From NCBI RefSeq assembly GCF_003867075.1, contig NZ_CP032544.1, positions 2,350,001 through 2,414,000 on the forward strand: a stretch of DNA of 64,000 nucleotides. Reading direction: 5' to 3'. This document shows positions 26,077 to 35,295 of the stretch, in pieces. Position numbers and translations under genes: made by a program. The DNA is from Tenacibaculum mesophilum. GTDB lineage: Bacteria; Bacteroidota; Bacteroidia; Flavobacteriales; Flavobacteriaceae. Each line of letters starts with the position of its first letter. Position 1 is the stretch's first letter. The notes beneath the pieces were generated by a model that searched no databases, was not told where the DNA came from, and worked only from the letters and a program-made list of their open reading frames with translations.

Positions 26077-26652
26077 ATGTCAAACCATCGTCACTTCATG
26101 ATTTATAAACCTTATGGTTTTTTATCACAATTTATTACGAATCAAAAAAAAGGAGGTAAACACAAATTGTTAGGTGAATTATACAATTTTCCTGAAAAAA
26201 CAATGGCTGTTGGTAGATTGGATGTAAAATCTGAAGGTTTATTATTACTTACAACCGACGGAAAAGTAAGTGATTTTATTACTACCAGAGGTGGAGTTGA
26301 AAAAGAATATTATGTCCAGTTAGACGGAGCAATTACTTCAGAAGCTATTGATCAATTAAAAAATGGGGTTGAAATTGGTTTTGACGGAAAGAAATATATA
26401 ACTAAAGCTTGCAAAGTCAGAGCAATGGATACGCCAGATTTACCTGAACGTTCTAAAAAAATTAGAGATGCTCGTCACGGTCCTACTCCCTGGATATCAA
26501 TTACCTTAACCGAAGGAAAATTCAGGCAAGTACGTAAAATGACCTCAGCTGTTGGTTTTCCTACACTTCGTTTAGTACGTGTTCGTGTGGGTAATATTTT
26601 ATTAGGTAATATGCAAGTTGGTGAAGTTAAAGAAGTTGAGGAATTGATTTAG
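26077..26652 (+). CDS. RNA pseudouridine synthase, RsuA/RluE group
   Basis: A 191-residue protein of the RsuA/RluB/E/F type, catalytic aspartate D49 in AVGRLDVKSEGLLLLTTDG, plus EKEYYVQLDG and the C-terminal EGKFRQVRKMTSAVGFPTLRLVRVRVG. It lacks an N-terminal S4 domain, and this compact form resembles RluE (23S rRNA U2457 in E. coli numbering), but the exact site is not certain. A near-match promoter (TAATATTG) lies just before the gene. Confidence 0.88.
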   Translation: MSNHRHFMIYKPYGFLSQFITNQKKGGKHKLLGELYNFPEKTMAVGRLDVKSEGLLLLTTDGKVSDFITTRGGVEKEYYVQLDGAITSEAIDQLKNGVEIGFDGKKYITKACKVRAMDTPDLPERSKKIRDARHGPTPWISITLTEGKFRQVRKMTSAVGFPTLRLVRVRVGNILLGNMQVGEVKEVEELI

Positions 26653-26683
26653 TTTGTTACTTTTACAGCTTTATAAAAAAGCC

Positions 26684-28273
26684 ATGAAAAAATATATAAC
26701 TCTTTTACTTTTCTTTTTTACTTTATTTTCTTACTCACAAAATACTTATGTACCCGATGATAATTTTGAACAATTTTTAATTGATTCAGGCTATGATTCT
26801 GGTCCTTTGGATAATTATGTTTTGACTAGTAATATTGAAACAATAAAAAAATTAGATCTAGAAAATAAGAATATTAGTGATATGACAGGTATTCAAGATT
26901 TTGTTTCTTTAACATACTTAGATTGTTCTGATAATTTTTTTACCAATATTGATGTTAGTCAACTTATTAAATTAGAAACCTTAATTTGTGGTGCAGGTAA
27001 TCTAAATACATTAGATGTAACAAATAACACTTTAATAAAGTTTCTTTCTGTTAATGATTCAAAACTTTCTAGTATAAATGTTACCAAGAATATTAAATTA
27101 GAGCACTTTGTTATTTATGGTAATGATCTTAGTGACCTAGATATTTCAAATAATCTTAAATTAAGGTTTTTAAGTTGTTCAAGTAATAATCTTACTCAAC
27201 TAAATACTTCTAACAATCCCGATTTATATTGGTTGGATATTTATTTTAATAAAATATCAAGTTTAGATTTAAGTAATAATTTAAAATTAGCAAGATTAGA
27301 TTGTTTTAATAACTCCATTAAAGAGTTAAATTTAATTAATAATAAAGAACTAACATTTTTAAACTGTAGATACAATCAATTAACTAATCTTGATATAAGA
27401 AACAATAACAACACTAATATTTTATCAAATAGTTTCGATTTAAGATATAATCCTAACCTTACATGTGTTTTAGTTGATAATGTAAACTATAGTATAACAA
27501 ACTGGACTCAAATAGATGATAATACTGTTTTTAAAGAAAATACAAATGAATGTAACCAAACTACATGTACTATTACAGTAGATACTTTAAATGATGTTAT
27601 CACCTGTGATAATTACTCTTTACCTAGTTTATCTGATGGAAAATACTATACTGAATCTAATGGAAATGGAAATCGATTGAACCCTGGAGATATTATAAAT
27701 AAATCTCAAACAATTTTTATTTATAACGAAGATTCAAGTAATCCTTCTTGTTCAATTGAATCTTCATTTATGGTTACTATAAACAATTCACCTGATGTTG
27801 ATATTTTAAATGATGTTTTTGCTATTAATGAATTTACTTTACCTAATCTAATAAATGGAAATTATTATACTGAATCTGGAGGAAATGGAAATCAATTAAA
27901 TTCTGGAGATATTATTACTGATTCTCAAACAATTTTTATTTATAATGTAAACCCTATAAATACTAATTGTAATAATGAAAGTAGTTTTACCATTCTTATA
28001 GAGGAAGAAAGAGATGTTACCATTCCAAACTTTTTTACTCCAAATAACGATGGTAACAATGATACTTGGATTGTAAACGCTAATAACAATCTTATTAAAG
28101 AAATTTATATTACTGATAGATTTGGAAAGATAGTAGGTAAAATTAAACCAAACACTATTGGTTGGAATGGTTTATACAATGGAAAACCACTTCCAAGTAC
28201 TACATACTGGTATCAAATAATTTTTACAAACGGAGAGGCTAAAAATGGTGCTTTTGCTTTAATTAGAAACTAA
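26684..28273 (+). CDS. Leucine-rich-repeat surface protein with type-B T9SS sorting domain
   Basis: A 529-residue exported protein. Signal peptide MKKYITLLLFFFTLFSYSQ; residues about 25-270 hold leucine-rich repeats of about 21 residues (LxxLDCSxNxLxxLDxSNN pattern); then two tandem related segments with YYTESNGNGN / YYTESGGNGN and SQTIFIYN; finally the type-B sorting domain (TIPNFFTPNNDGNNDTW, ITDRFGK, LPSTTYWYQI) that directs secretion by the type IX system. The longest ORF starts at a TTG (26654); the ATG at 26684 precedes the signal peptide directly. Ligand unknown. Its stop overlaps the convergent GNAT gene. Confidence 0.88.
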   Translation: MKKYITLLLFFFTLFSYSQNTYVPDDNFEQFLIDSGYDSGPLDNYVLTSNIETIKKLDLENKNISDMTGIQDFVSLTYLDCSDNFFTNIDVSQLIKLETLICGAGNLNTLDVTNNTLIKFLSVNDSKLSSINVTKNIKLEHFVIYGNDLSDLDISNNLKLRFLSCSSNNLTQLNTSNNPDLYWLDIYFNKISSLDLSNNLKLARLDCFNNSIKELNLINNKELTFLNCRYNQLTNLDIRNNNNTNILSNSFDLRYNPNLTCVLVDNVNYSITNWTQIDDNTVFKENTNECNQTTCTITVDTLNDVITCDNYSLPSLSDGKYYTESNGNGNRLNPGDIINKSQTIFIYNEDSSNPSCSIESSFMVTINNSPDVDILNDVFAINEFTLPNLINGNYYTESGGNGNQLNSGDIITDSQTIFIYNVNPINTNCNNESSFTILIEEERDVTIPNFFTPNNDGNNDTWIVNANNNLIKEIYITDRFGKIVGKIKPNTIGWNGLYNGKPLPSTTYWYQIIFTNGEAKNGAFALIRN

Positions 28274-28710
28274 TTTCTAACCATTCTTATATGCGGAATA
28301 CCATCTTCTAAATAACCTTCACCTATTTGTTTAAATCCGTGAGATTCGTAGAATTTTTGCAAATAGGTTTGTGCAGAAATCGTTATGGTAGTTTCATTGT
28401 AGTTATCAACAATAGCTTTTATGGATGCTTTAATCAAATCGTGTCCGTAACCATATTTACGTTCCGTTTCTTTAACTACTACCCTACCAATACTTGGTGT
28501 ATCAAAATATTCACCACTATTAAATAATCGTGTATAAGCTACTATTTTACCTTCTTTAACTCCTATAACGTGTAAAGCCTTTTGATCTTTACCATCAATA
28601 TCTTGATAGACACAATCTTGTTCAACAACAAAAACTTCAGAACGTAATTGCAAAAGCTCATACAGTTCTGAAGTTGTTAATTCTTGAAATCTTTTTACTA
28701 TAAAATTCAT
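28270..28710 (-). CDS. GNAT family N-acetyltransferase, ElaA-like
   Basis: A 146-residue acetyltransferase of the ElaA group: LLQLRSEVFVVEQDCVYQDIDGKD near the N-terminus, acetyl-CoA-binding motif A around IGRVVVKETERKYGYGHDLI and the C-terminal FYESHGFKQIGEGYLEDGIPHIRM. Substrate not known. ATG 28710 overlaps the rpiB stop by one base (TAATG arrangement), so it is translationally coupled to rpiB; the longer ORF uses a TTG at 28719. Confidence 0.87.
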   Translation of the reverse strand: MNFIVKRFQELTTSELYELLQLRSEVFVVEQDCVYQDIDGKDQKALHVIGVKEGKIVAYTRLFNSGEYFDTPSIGRVVVKETERKYGYGHDLIKASIKAIVDNYNETTITISAQTYLQKFYESHGFKQIGEGYLEDGIPHIRMVRN

Positions 28711-29141
28711 TAACAGCAAGCTATTTTATTTACTCTATTCGCGTGACGACCTCCTTCAAATTCGGTAGATAAGAAAATCTTTACAAAACCTAAGGCTTGT
28801 TGTAACGAAACAAAACGAGCTGGAATTGTTAAAATGTTAGCATCATTATGCTGACGTGTTAATTCCACCAATTCATTGTTCCAACACAAAGCTGCACGAA
28901 CTCCCTGGTGTTTGTTAGCGGTCATTTGCGCTCCATTACCACTTCCACATAAAATAATTCCCATTTCTGCTTGTCCTGTCTCCACAGCTTCAGCAGCTGG
29001 ATGAATTGTATCTGGGTAATCCATACTATCGGTTTCATTCGTACCAAAGTTGATTACTTTATGTCCTAATTCTTCTAAAAGCTTAACTATTTCAAATTTG
29101 TATTCGGTGCCTGCGTGATCGTTTCCTACAGCGATTGTCAT
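28710..29141 (-). CDS. rpiB: Ribose 5-phosphate isomerase B
   Basis: A 143-residue RpiB/LacAB family enzyme interconverting ribose 5-phosphate and ribulose 5-phosphate in the pentose phosphate pathway. Signature MTIAVGNDHAGTEYK at the N-terminus and the active-site loop ILCGSGNGAQMTANKHQGVRAAL with the catalytic cysteine, then RQHNDANILTIPAR. It is the first gene of a two-gene unit with the ElaA-like gene. Its promoter (TATTTTTG, 29173-29180) borders the candidate origin region. Confidence 0.93.
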   Translation of the reverse strand: MTIAVGNDHAGTEYKFEIVKLLEELGHKVINFGTNETDSMDYPDTIHPAAEAVETGQAEMGIILCGSGNGAQMTANKHQGVRAALCWNNELVELTRQHNDANILTIPARFVSLQQALGFVKIFLSTEFEGGRHANRVNKIACC

Positions 29142-29826
29142 AATTTGTTGATTTTAATTCAGTTGTGAATTACAAAAATACAGTTATTCACGGTTATCAA
29201 CAGTAATTAACAATGCTTTTTTTAGCATTCTTAATAACCTATTTAAAATTAATAAGTTAAGCTATATTATCAAATTGTTAAGAAGTAATAGTATGTTCTG
29301 AAAAGAAAATTTGATTTTCTAGATATTTTTTACAATACAAGAACAAGAATTAATTATGCAACTTTTTTTTTGAGATTTTAATGAACATTTATCAACATTA
29401 AATTAACCCTTTTTTTACATTGAAAAAAAAATTAACTATTCAAAATTTTCAGTGAATTGCTGTTTATAACTTTTGTTAATAACTCTATTTTATAGTTGAT
29501 TTTTAAAGTTTTATTTAACTAATAACTTGTTTATTTATTTTAATAAGTCACTTCACCAAAAATAAAATATACTTTTTATGCTACATATTAACACACTATA
29601 ATAACAATCATTTCTTTTTTTAAATTTTTAAAATCTCTTTTATTAATAATATAATATGTTAATAACAGTTTTTTTGAAGTTTTGAGTTTTACAAATTCTT
29701 CTACTAATCATTTACTGAGTTTAAAAAACTAGTGTAACCTCTTTGTCTTCTTTTAGGGCAAATTGCAAAAAATAAGGCGTAAATACCACGTTTGTTGAAA
29801 AGTGATAATAAGTGAGAGAAAAAGAC
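29142..29826. other. AT-rich gene-free region with DnaA-box-like sites; candidate oriC
   Basis: 685 bases with no supportable gene and very high AT. It holds the rpiB promoter (29173-29180) and five 9-mers one mismatch from TTATNCACA: TTATTCACG (29184-29192), TTATCAACA (29194-29202, 29389-29397) and TGTTAATAA, the reverse complement of TTATTAACA (29474-29482, 29657-29665). Long T and A runs could be unwinding elements. Together with parS-like sites 8-19 kb away and mnmG nearby this suggests an origin, but no dnaA gene is in the window and the boxes are not perfect. Confidence 0.4.
29173..29180 (-). promoter_or_regulatory. Promoter -7 element for rpiB
   Basis: TATTTTTG on the minus strand, 32 bases before the rpiB start and directly beside two DnaA-box-like 9-mers. 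Confidence 0.55.
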
Positions 29827-29991
29827 TTAAACAGCTTTTTTAGATGCTTTAATAAGGTAAATAGTATCTTTAGTTACTACTTCTGAAGGAGTTTTTTTGT
29901 TTAAAGTTGTATTTATACTCACTACTGTTACGATAATTCCTGTAATGAATATGAAAATAAACAGTGCTATTATTTTGCGTAAGTTTTTCAT
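29827..29991 (-). CDS. Small single-span membrane protein, 54 residues
   Basis: ATG at 29991, stop at 29827. The product begins MKNLRKIIALFIFIFITGII, with one membrane helix (about 7-26) after a positive N-terminus, then a short polar tail rich in Lys and Thr ending in KASKKAV. Composition and layout are those of a real small membrane protein, and it fills an otherwise empty stretch. No family recognised. It lies downstream of the lipid-kinase-like gene on the same strand with a 75-base gap. Confidence 0.5.
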   Translation of the reverse strand: MKNLRKIIALFIFIFITGIIVTVVSINTTLNKKTPSEVVTKDTIYLIKASKKAV

Positions 29992-30066
29992 TTATAACGA
30001 CTTTCTTACTATAAAGACGTATGAATTTAAGAAACGTTACAATTTTATTAAGTTTTTTTTAACTTT

Positions 30067-30978
30067 TTAAGGAATAACTATTTGAATAGCACTTTTTAGA
30101 ATACTAACTTTAACTTGTCCTCTACCTATTAACTCACCATCTGCTTGAATATAAGGAAGTTCATCATTGTTTTTAGGAGTTATTAACAATGAGTTAGCCA
30201 AATGCGTTTCTACTTTTTTATGCTGAAGAATTTTTCCGTTGTATAATTTTTTAATTGAAAATAGTAAGTCCCAAAAGGACAGATTTTTAGCTATTGTTAT
30301 ATCAAATAAACCATTATTAGAATCTTTATAATCAGTTAATTGCATACCTCCTGCTGAATATTTACAAATACCAAACAAAGTCATTAAACACTTTGTTTCA
30401 ACAGATTTATTGTTAATAGTTATGTTAAAAGTAGTTTTTTTATAGAGTAATAAACCCGCTATCCCACTCAATAAGTAGGCTATAGATCCAAATCTCTTTA
30501 ATTTATTCAACTTATTAACAACATATCCGTCATAACCAATACCAGCTACATTATTAAAATAGGAAGAAGTATCAGGTAATTCTAAGTAACCGATGTCTTG
30601 AAAAATAGTTTTTCCGTGTTTTATTAAACTAACGGTAGCTTTTATATTCTTAGGTATATTATAAGTTTTAATCCAGTCATTACCAGTACCTAATGGAATA
30701 ACAGCAATAGTTATTTCTTCAGGTTTTATAGTATTTTGAGTCATAATTCCGTTAATAATATGATGTAAAGTACCATCACCCCCAACAGAAATTATTTTCT
30801 TATAACCTTTGTTAATAGCTTGTTGAACAATAATTTTTTCGTGATTAGAATATTCAGTTTTTGCATATTCATAGGTTATATTATTAAATTTTAATTCCTG
30901 TTGAATATCAAACCAATATTTATTGAACTTACCGTTACCAGCTATAGGATTAACAATAACAAACCAAGAATTATTCAT
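30067..30978 (-). CDS. Diacylglycerol/lipid kinase family protein
   Basis: A 303-residue DAGK-catalytic-domain protein of the YegS/LCB5/DgkB group. N-terminal VIVNPIAGNGKF, nucleotide-binding ISVGGDGTLHHIINGI, AVIPLGTGNDWIKTY, then the C-terminal beta-sandwich with YSAGGMQLTDYKDSNNGLFDI and IQADGELIGRG. It phosphorylates a lipid; which one (diacylglycerol or another) is not decided by sequence. Divergent from rnr. Confidence 0.9.
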   Translation of the reverse strand: MNNSWFVIVNPIAGNGKFNKYWFDIQQELKFNNITYEYAKTEYSNHEKIIVQQAINKGYKKIISVGGDGTLHHIINGIMTQNTIKPEEITIAVIPLGTGNDWIKTYNIPKNIKATVSLIKHGKTIFQDIGYLELPDTSSYFNNVAGIGYDGYVVNKLNKLKRFGSIAYLLSGIAGLLLYKKTTFNITINNKSVETKCLMTLFGICKYSAGGMQLTDYKDSNNGLFDITIAKNLSFWDLLFSIKKLYNGKILQHKKVETHLANSLLITPKNNDELPYIQADGELIGRGQVKVSILKSAIQIVIP

Positions 30979-31094
30979 ACCATCACTTTAAATAAAGACT
31001 GGAAAAGTACGAAATCAATTTATAACAGTTATTTAAATTACTAGCATTAATTTTATTCGTACTTTGGTTGAAAATTAAATAAGACGAAAGATTA

Positions 31095-33290
31095 ATGACT
31101 AGAAAGAAAAAAATCTACAAAAAAAAGGGTAAAGTTATCAAAGATCTTACCCGTAACATTTTCAAAATACTTAACGAAGACAGTAATAAATATTACAATT
31201 ACAAACAGATTGCTTCTAAATTGAAAGTTTCTGATACTGATGGTAAAAATCAGATTATAAAAAAATTAGCAGAATTAACAGCTAATAAGAAAATTAAAGA
31301 AGTTGATAGAGGTAAATATCAAATAAATGAAGACCGTAAATACCATGTTGGTACTTTAGATGCTACCTCTAATGGCAATGCTTATTTTATTTGTGATGAT
31401 TTTGAACACGATATTTTTGTACCTTCAGTAAACTTAGGTAAAGGCTTACATAATGATACTGTAAAAGCCTATGTGTATAAAAAGCGTAGAAGTAATAAAC
31501 ATGAAGCCGATGTTGTAGAAATTATTGAGAGAGCAAAAACTGAATTTGTTGGTGTATTACAAATGAATAAAAATTTCGGATTTGTTATACCAGATAGCAC
31601 TAAAATGTATGCAGACATTTTTATTTCTCAAAGTAAACTTAATGGCGCAAAAGATGGTGATAAGGTTGTTGCTACAATGACTGATTGGCCAGAGAATTCT
31701 AAAAATCCGTTTGGAAAAATTACTCAAGTTTTAGGAAGACCAGGAGATCACGATACAGAAATCCATTCTATTTTATTAGAATATGGTTTACCTTATGAAT
31801 TTCCTACTGAAGTAGAGAAAGAAGCATCTGAATTACCTATTGAAATTACTAAGGAGGAAATAGCTAAGCGTAGAGATATGCGAGGAGATTTAACATTTAC
31901 CATAGATCCTAAAGATGCTAAAGATTTTGACGATGCTTTATCATTTACAAAACTTGAAAATGGTAATTATGAAATAGGTATTCATATTGCTGATGTTTCT
32001 CATTATTTACAACCAAAAACTGTTTTAGATGATGAAGCTTATGATCGTGCTACATCAGTATATTTAGTTGATAGAGTGGTACCAATGCTACCTGAAATGT
32101 TAAGTAACGGAGTTTGTTCTTTACGACCAAATGAAGAAAAATTAACTTTTTCAGCAGTATTTGAAATAAACGAGAAAGCACATGTTATTAACCAATGGTT
32201 TGGAAGAACTGTTACTTATTCTGATAAACGCTTTGCTTATGAAGAAGCACAAGCAATCATTGAGAATAAAAATAATATAATTCCTGCTGATGTTTCTTTA
32301 ACTGGAGAAGTATATGAAGTTGATGAAACTATTGTTGAAGCTACATTAAAACTTGATGAACTAGCTAAAAAAATGCGTAAAAAACGTATGAAATCAGGAG
32401 CTATTTCTTTTGATAGAGTTGAAGTTAAATTTCATTTAGATGAAAATGCTAACCCTACAGGAGTTTTCTTTAAAGAAGCTAAAGACGCTAATAAACTGAT
32501 TGAAGAATTTATGTTATTAGCAAACAAAAAAGTAGCTGAATTTATAGGGCTTTCTGCAGGGAGACCAAGTAAGAAAACTTTTGTTTATCGTGTACACGAT
32601 GAACCAGATGTAGAAAAACTAGCATCGTTACAAAATATTGTTAGTAAATTTGGATATAAAATCAATACAGAAACACGCCAAAAAACATCTGATAGTTTAA
32701 ATAAATTATTATCAGACGTTCATGGCAAGGGAGAAGCCAACATGGTAGAAACCTTAGCCATTCGTTCAATGAGTAAAGCTGAATATACTACACAAAATAT
32801 AGGTCACTATGGTTTAGCTTTTGATTATTACAGCCACTTTACTTCACCAATACGTCGTTATCCTGATGTGATGACACATCGTTTATTACAACACTATTTA
32901 GATGGCGGAAACTCACCAAAAGCCGAAATTTATGAAGAAAAGTGTAAACATTCTTCTAAAATGGAAGAATTAGCTTCAAAAGCTGAAAGAGATTCCATTA
33001 AATATATGCAGGTTAAATACATGCAAGATCATAAAGATCAAGAATTTGAGGGAGTAATTTCAGGTGTTACAGAATGGGGAATTTATGTTGAAATAAAATC
33101 CAATAAATGCGAAGGTATGGTACGTATTAAAGACATTAAGGATGATTATTATATCTTTGATGAAAAACAATATGCTGTGGTTGGACAGTCAACTAAAAAT
33201 ATTATTCAATTAGGGGATGAAGTTGTTGTAAAAGTAAAACATACCGATTTAGAACGCAAACATTTAGATTTTAACTTAATATCACATTAA
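31095..33290 (+). CDS. rnr: Ribonuclease R
   Basis: A 731-residue 3'-5' exoribonuclease of the RNB family that digests structured RNA. Basic N-terminus and winged-helix segment (1-75), cold-shock-type OB domains (about 80-230), the RNB core with the metal aspartates in DPKDAKDFDDALS (D271, D277, D279, D280), later SPIRRYPDVMTHRLLQHY, and an S1 domain at about 650-731 (EGVISGVTEWGIYVEI). A 7-base variant of the promoter element (TACTTTG) is found about 40 bases before the ATG. Confidence 0.95.
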   Translation: MTRKKKIYKKKGKVIKDLTRNIFKILNEDSNKYYNYKQIASKLKVSDTDGKNQIIKKLAELTANKKIKEVDRGKYQINEDRKYHVGTLDATSNGNAYFICDDFEHDIFVPSVNLGKGLHNDTVKAYVYKKRRSNKHEADVVEIIERAKTEFVGVLQMNKNFGFVIPDSTKMYADIFISQSKLNGAKDGDKVVATMTDWPENSKNPFGKITQVLGRPGDHDTEIHSILLEYGLPYEFPTEVEKEASELPIEITKEEIAKRRDMRGDLTFTIDPKDAKDFDDALSFTKLENGNYEIGIHIADVSHYLQPKTVLDDEAYDRATSVYLVDRVVPMLPEMLSNGVCSLRPNEEKLTFSAVFEINEKAHVINQWFGRTVTYSDKRFAYEEAQAIIENKNNIIPADVSLTGEVYEVDETIVEATLKLDELAKKMRKKRMKSGAISFDRVEVKFHLDENANPTGVFFKEAKDANKLIEEFMLLANKKVAEFIGLSAGRPSKKTFVYRVHDEPDVEKLASLQNIVSKFGYKINTETRQKTSDSLNKLLSDVHGKGEANMVETLAIRSMSKAEYTTQNIGHYGLAFDYYSHFTSPIRRYPDVMTHRLLQHYLDGGNSPKAEIYEEKCKHSSKMEELASKAERDSIKYMQVKYMQDHKDQEFEGVISGVTEWGIYVEIKSNKCEGMVRIKDIKDDYYIFDEKQYAVVGQSTKNIIQLGDEVVVKVKHTDLERKHLDFNLISH

Positions 33291-33309
33291 AAATTATATA
33301 TAAAAAACT

Positions 33310-33930
33310 ATGAAAATTTGGATTACTACTGAAGAAGAAAAAAATAATATTTATCTAATTGCTAATAAGAAATCCCTGTGGATAACAGAACAACCTGTTG
33401 AAGTTGATGTTAGTAATCTAATTTCAGAACAGAAGTTAACAAATACTACTATTATAAGATTTGAAGAAATAAAAGAAATTTTATTAAATGATACAGATCA
33501 GATTATAACAATTAACTTAAAAGATGATAAGGAAAATGAAATTGAAATAATAATTAATTCAGCTACTTATTCAGAAATTAAAACATATTTATTAAATAAT
33601 TTAAAAGGTATAGCAGTAAAAAATTATTCACTTTTCAAACAAATTAAATCTTATATATTTGGTTTATTATTATTTGGAGTTGTTACCTGGATCCTACATA
33701 ACACTGCTCTAAGTTTACAAAATGGTGAAACATTAAACACAAGTGGCAGAAGAGGTTTAATAAAAAAAATATTTGTAGGAGTAGCAGACTTTTTGGGACC
33801 AACTGGAGTATTAATAATTGGAGGAATTTTTATACTTATTTTTATAGTAGGCCTTGTTAATACAATTAAGAAACCTAAAGTAGGAGAAATTATAAAATTT
33901 AAGAATAATACAGAATTAATATTCAGTTAA
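33310..33930 (+). CDS. Hypothetical protein with two C-terminal membrane helices
   Basis: A 206-residue protein: a cytoplasmic, mixed alpha/beta N-terminal part (1-110) rich in Ile, Glu and Lys, then two predicted membrane helices at about 114-133 and 164-184 and a short polar tail. No motif I recognise. It starts 19 bases after rnr and has no promoter of its own, so it is probably co-transcribed with rnr. The N-terminal part might be PH-like, which is a guess. Confidence 0.65.
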   Translation: MKIWITTEEEKNNIYLIANKKSLWITEQPVEVDVSNLISEQKLTNTTIIRFEEIKEILLNDTDQIITINLKDDKENEIEIIINSATYSEIKTYLLNNLKGIAVKNYSLFKQIKSYIFGLLLFGVVTWILHNTALSLQNGETLNTSGRRGLIKKIFVGVADFLGPTGVLIIGGIFILIFIVGLVNTIKKPKVGEIIKFKNNTELIFS

Positions 33931-34008
33931 AAACAATATTTTTAAGTATTTACCTTTATAGTATTGGTATAATTATTGGTTATACTCAATTAACTAATGG
34001 AATTTATT

Positions 34009-34686
34009 ATGAAGAAGTTAGCAATATTAAGTTTGTTCTTGATGACCGTTTTAGCATCAGCTCAAACAACCATAACTAAGAATTTAGGAGACTTTTCAAT
34101 AGTAAAAGTGTACAATGGTATAGATTTAAAACTAGTAAAATCTGATGAATCTAAAATAATAGTTACTGGCGAAAAAACAGACAAAGTTAAAATTAAGTTG
34201 GATGGAACGACCTTAAAAGTATTATTAAGGTTCCCAGAAACTACTGCTGATGGTAAAGTTAAAGCAACGTTATATTACAATAAAACTTTATCAATTATTG
34301 ATGCAAATGAAGGAGCAACGATTACAGGTAAAGACATTAACCAACAAAAAGTCGAAATTAGAGCTCAAGAAGGAGCTTTTATCAACCTTGTGGTGAATGT
34401 TAAGCATTTGAATGTAAAAAGTTCTTCAGGAGCGGTTATTAGGCTTTCTGGAGCAACAAAGAATCAAAATGTTAATGCTGATCTAGGAGGAATGTATCAC
34501 GGTTACAAATTATCGGTAGAAGAAATGACAGCTGTAAAAGCAGGATCTGGTTCTAAGGTTGAAGTACAAGCTGGAGAAACCTTAGATGCTAAAGTATCGT
34601 TTGGAGGCTCTATTTTTTATAAAGGAAAACCAGAAGTATTTAGAGACAAAAAAGTAATTGGCGGAGTAATAGAACACCGAAGTTAA
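34009..34686 (+). CDS. GIN domain (DUF2807) exported protein
   Basis: A 225-residue protein with a signal peptide (MKKLAILSLFLMTVLASAQ) and a DUF2807/GIN right-handed beta-helix-like domain: FSIVKVYNGIDLKLVKSDES, VKIKLDGTTLKVLL, then GA/AS-rich turns (SSSGAVIRLSGATKNQNVNADLGG; KAGSGSKVEVQAGE). This family is frequent in Bacteroidota as a periplasmic or surface head domain of unknown role. ATG 33997 would add four residues; the chosen ATG directly precedes the signal peptide. Confidence 0.83.
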   Translation: MKKLAILSLFLMTVLASAQTTITKNLGDFSIVKVYNGIDLKLVKSDESKIIVTGEKTDKVKIKLDGTTLKVLLRFPETTADGKVKATLYYNKTLSIIDANEGATITGKDINQQKVEIRAQEGAFINLVVNVKHLNVKSSSGAVIRLSGATKNQNVNADLGGMYHGYKLSVEEMTAVKAGSGSKVEVQAGETLDAKVSFGGSIFYKGKPEVFRDKKVIGGVIEHRS

Positions 34687-34691
34687 TTTTG

Positions 34692-34699
34692 TATCTTTG
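34692..34699 (+). promoter_or_regulatory. Promoter -7 element for tatA
   Basis: TATCTTTG, an exact TAnnTTTG match, six bases after the stop codon of the GIN gene and 21 bases before the tatA ATG. Confidence 0.6.
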
Positions 34700-34719
34700 T
34701 AGCGCAAAATTTAATAAAA

Positions 34720-34911
34720 ATGAATTTACTTACTATATTTTTAGGAATTATTGGGCCATGGCAAATAGCTATAGTCGTTGCATTAGTACTATTATTATTC
34801 GGAGGAAAAAAAATTCCTGAATTAATGAGAGGTTTAGGTACTGGTATTAAAGAATTCAAAGATGCCACTAAAGATGAAGAGAATACTGATAAAGTAGAAG
34901 AAAAGAAATAA
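34720..34911 (+). CDS. tatA: Twin-arginine translocase subunit TatA/E
   Basis: A 63-residue protein with the TatA plan: N-terminal membrane helix (about 10-26, WQIAIVVALVLLLFGGKK), the FGGKKIPELMRGLG hinge and amphipathic helix (IKEFKDATKDEE) and a charged tail. It forms the pore of the Tat pathway for folded proteins together with TatC, which is not in the window. Own promoter and terminator indicate a single-gene unit. Confidence 0.93.
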   Translation: MNLLTIFLGIIGPWQIAIVVALVLLLFGGKKIPELMRGLGTGIKEFKDATKDEENTDKVEEKK

Positions 34912-34938
34912 GATCATTATCTTATTAACAATAAAAAG

Positions 34939-34969
34939 AAAACCGAAACATTTAATGTTTCGGTTTTTT
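34939..34969. terminator. Bidirectional terminator after tatA
   Basis: A 13-bp stem (34939-34951 with 34955-34967, loop tta) with A and T runs on either side, between tatA and the convergent YbjQ-family gene. Confidence 0.9.
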
Positions 34970-34975
34970 ATTTAA

Positions 34976-35293
34976 TTAAAGTTTTACCGCTGTTCCAGAA
35001 GCAGTAACCATTAGCATACCTCCATTGGCGCCAACGGTTTCATAATCTAAGTCGATTCCTATAACTGCATCAGCTCCTAATTTTAGAGCTCTCTCTTCCA
35101 TCTCTTTTAAAGCTATTTCTTTAGCTTCTCTTAGAACTTTTTCATAAGAACCAGACCTACCTCCTACTATATCTCTAATACCGGCAAAGAAGTCCTTAAA
35201 AATGTTTGCACCTATAATTGTTTCACCAGTAACAATACCTAGATATTCTTTAGCTGGTTTATTTTCTATTGAAGGTGTAGTTGATAGTATCAT
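34976..35293 (-). CDS. YbjQ family (heavy-metal-binding domain) protein
   Basis: A 105-residue YbjQ/UPF0145 protein: [59 protein letters not shown] and a final [11 protein letters not shown]. Members form ring-like pentamers; metal binding is named in databases but poorly proven. It starts two bases after the SPFH gene stop, an arrangement that suggests joint function at the membrane. Confidence 0.88.
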   Translation of the reverse strand: MILSTTPSIENKPAKEYLGIVTGETIIGANIFKDFFAGIRDIVGGRSGSYEKVLREAKEIALKEMEERALKLGADAVIGIDLDYETVGANGGMLMVTASGTAVKL

Positions 35294-35295
35294 AA

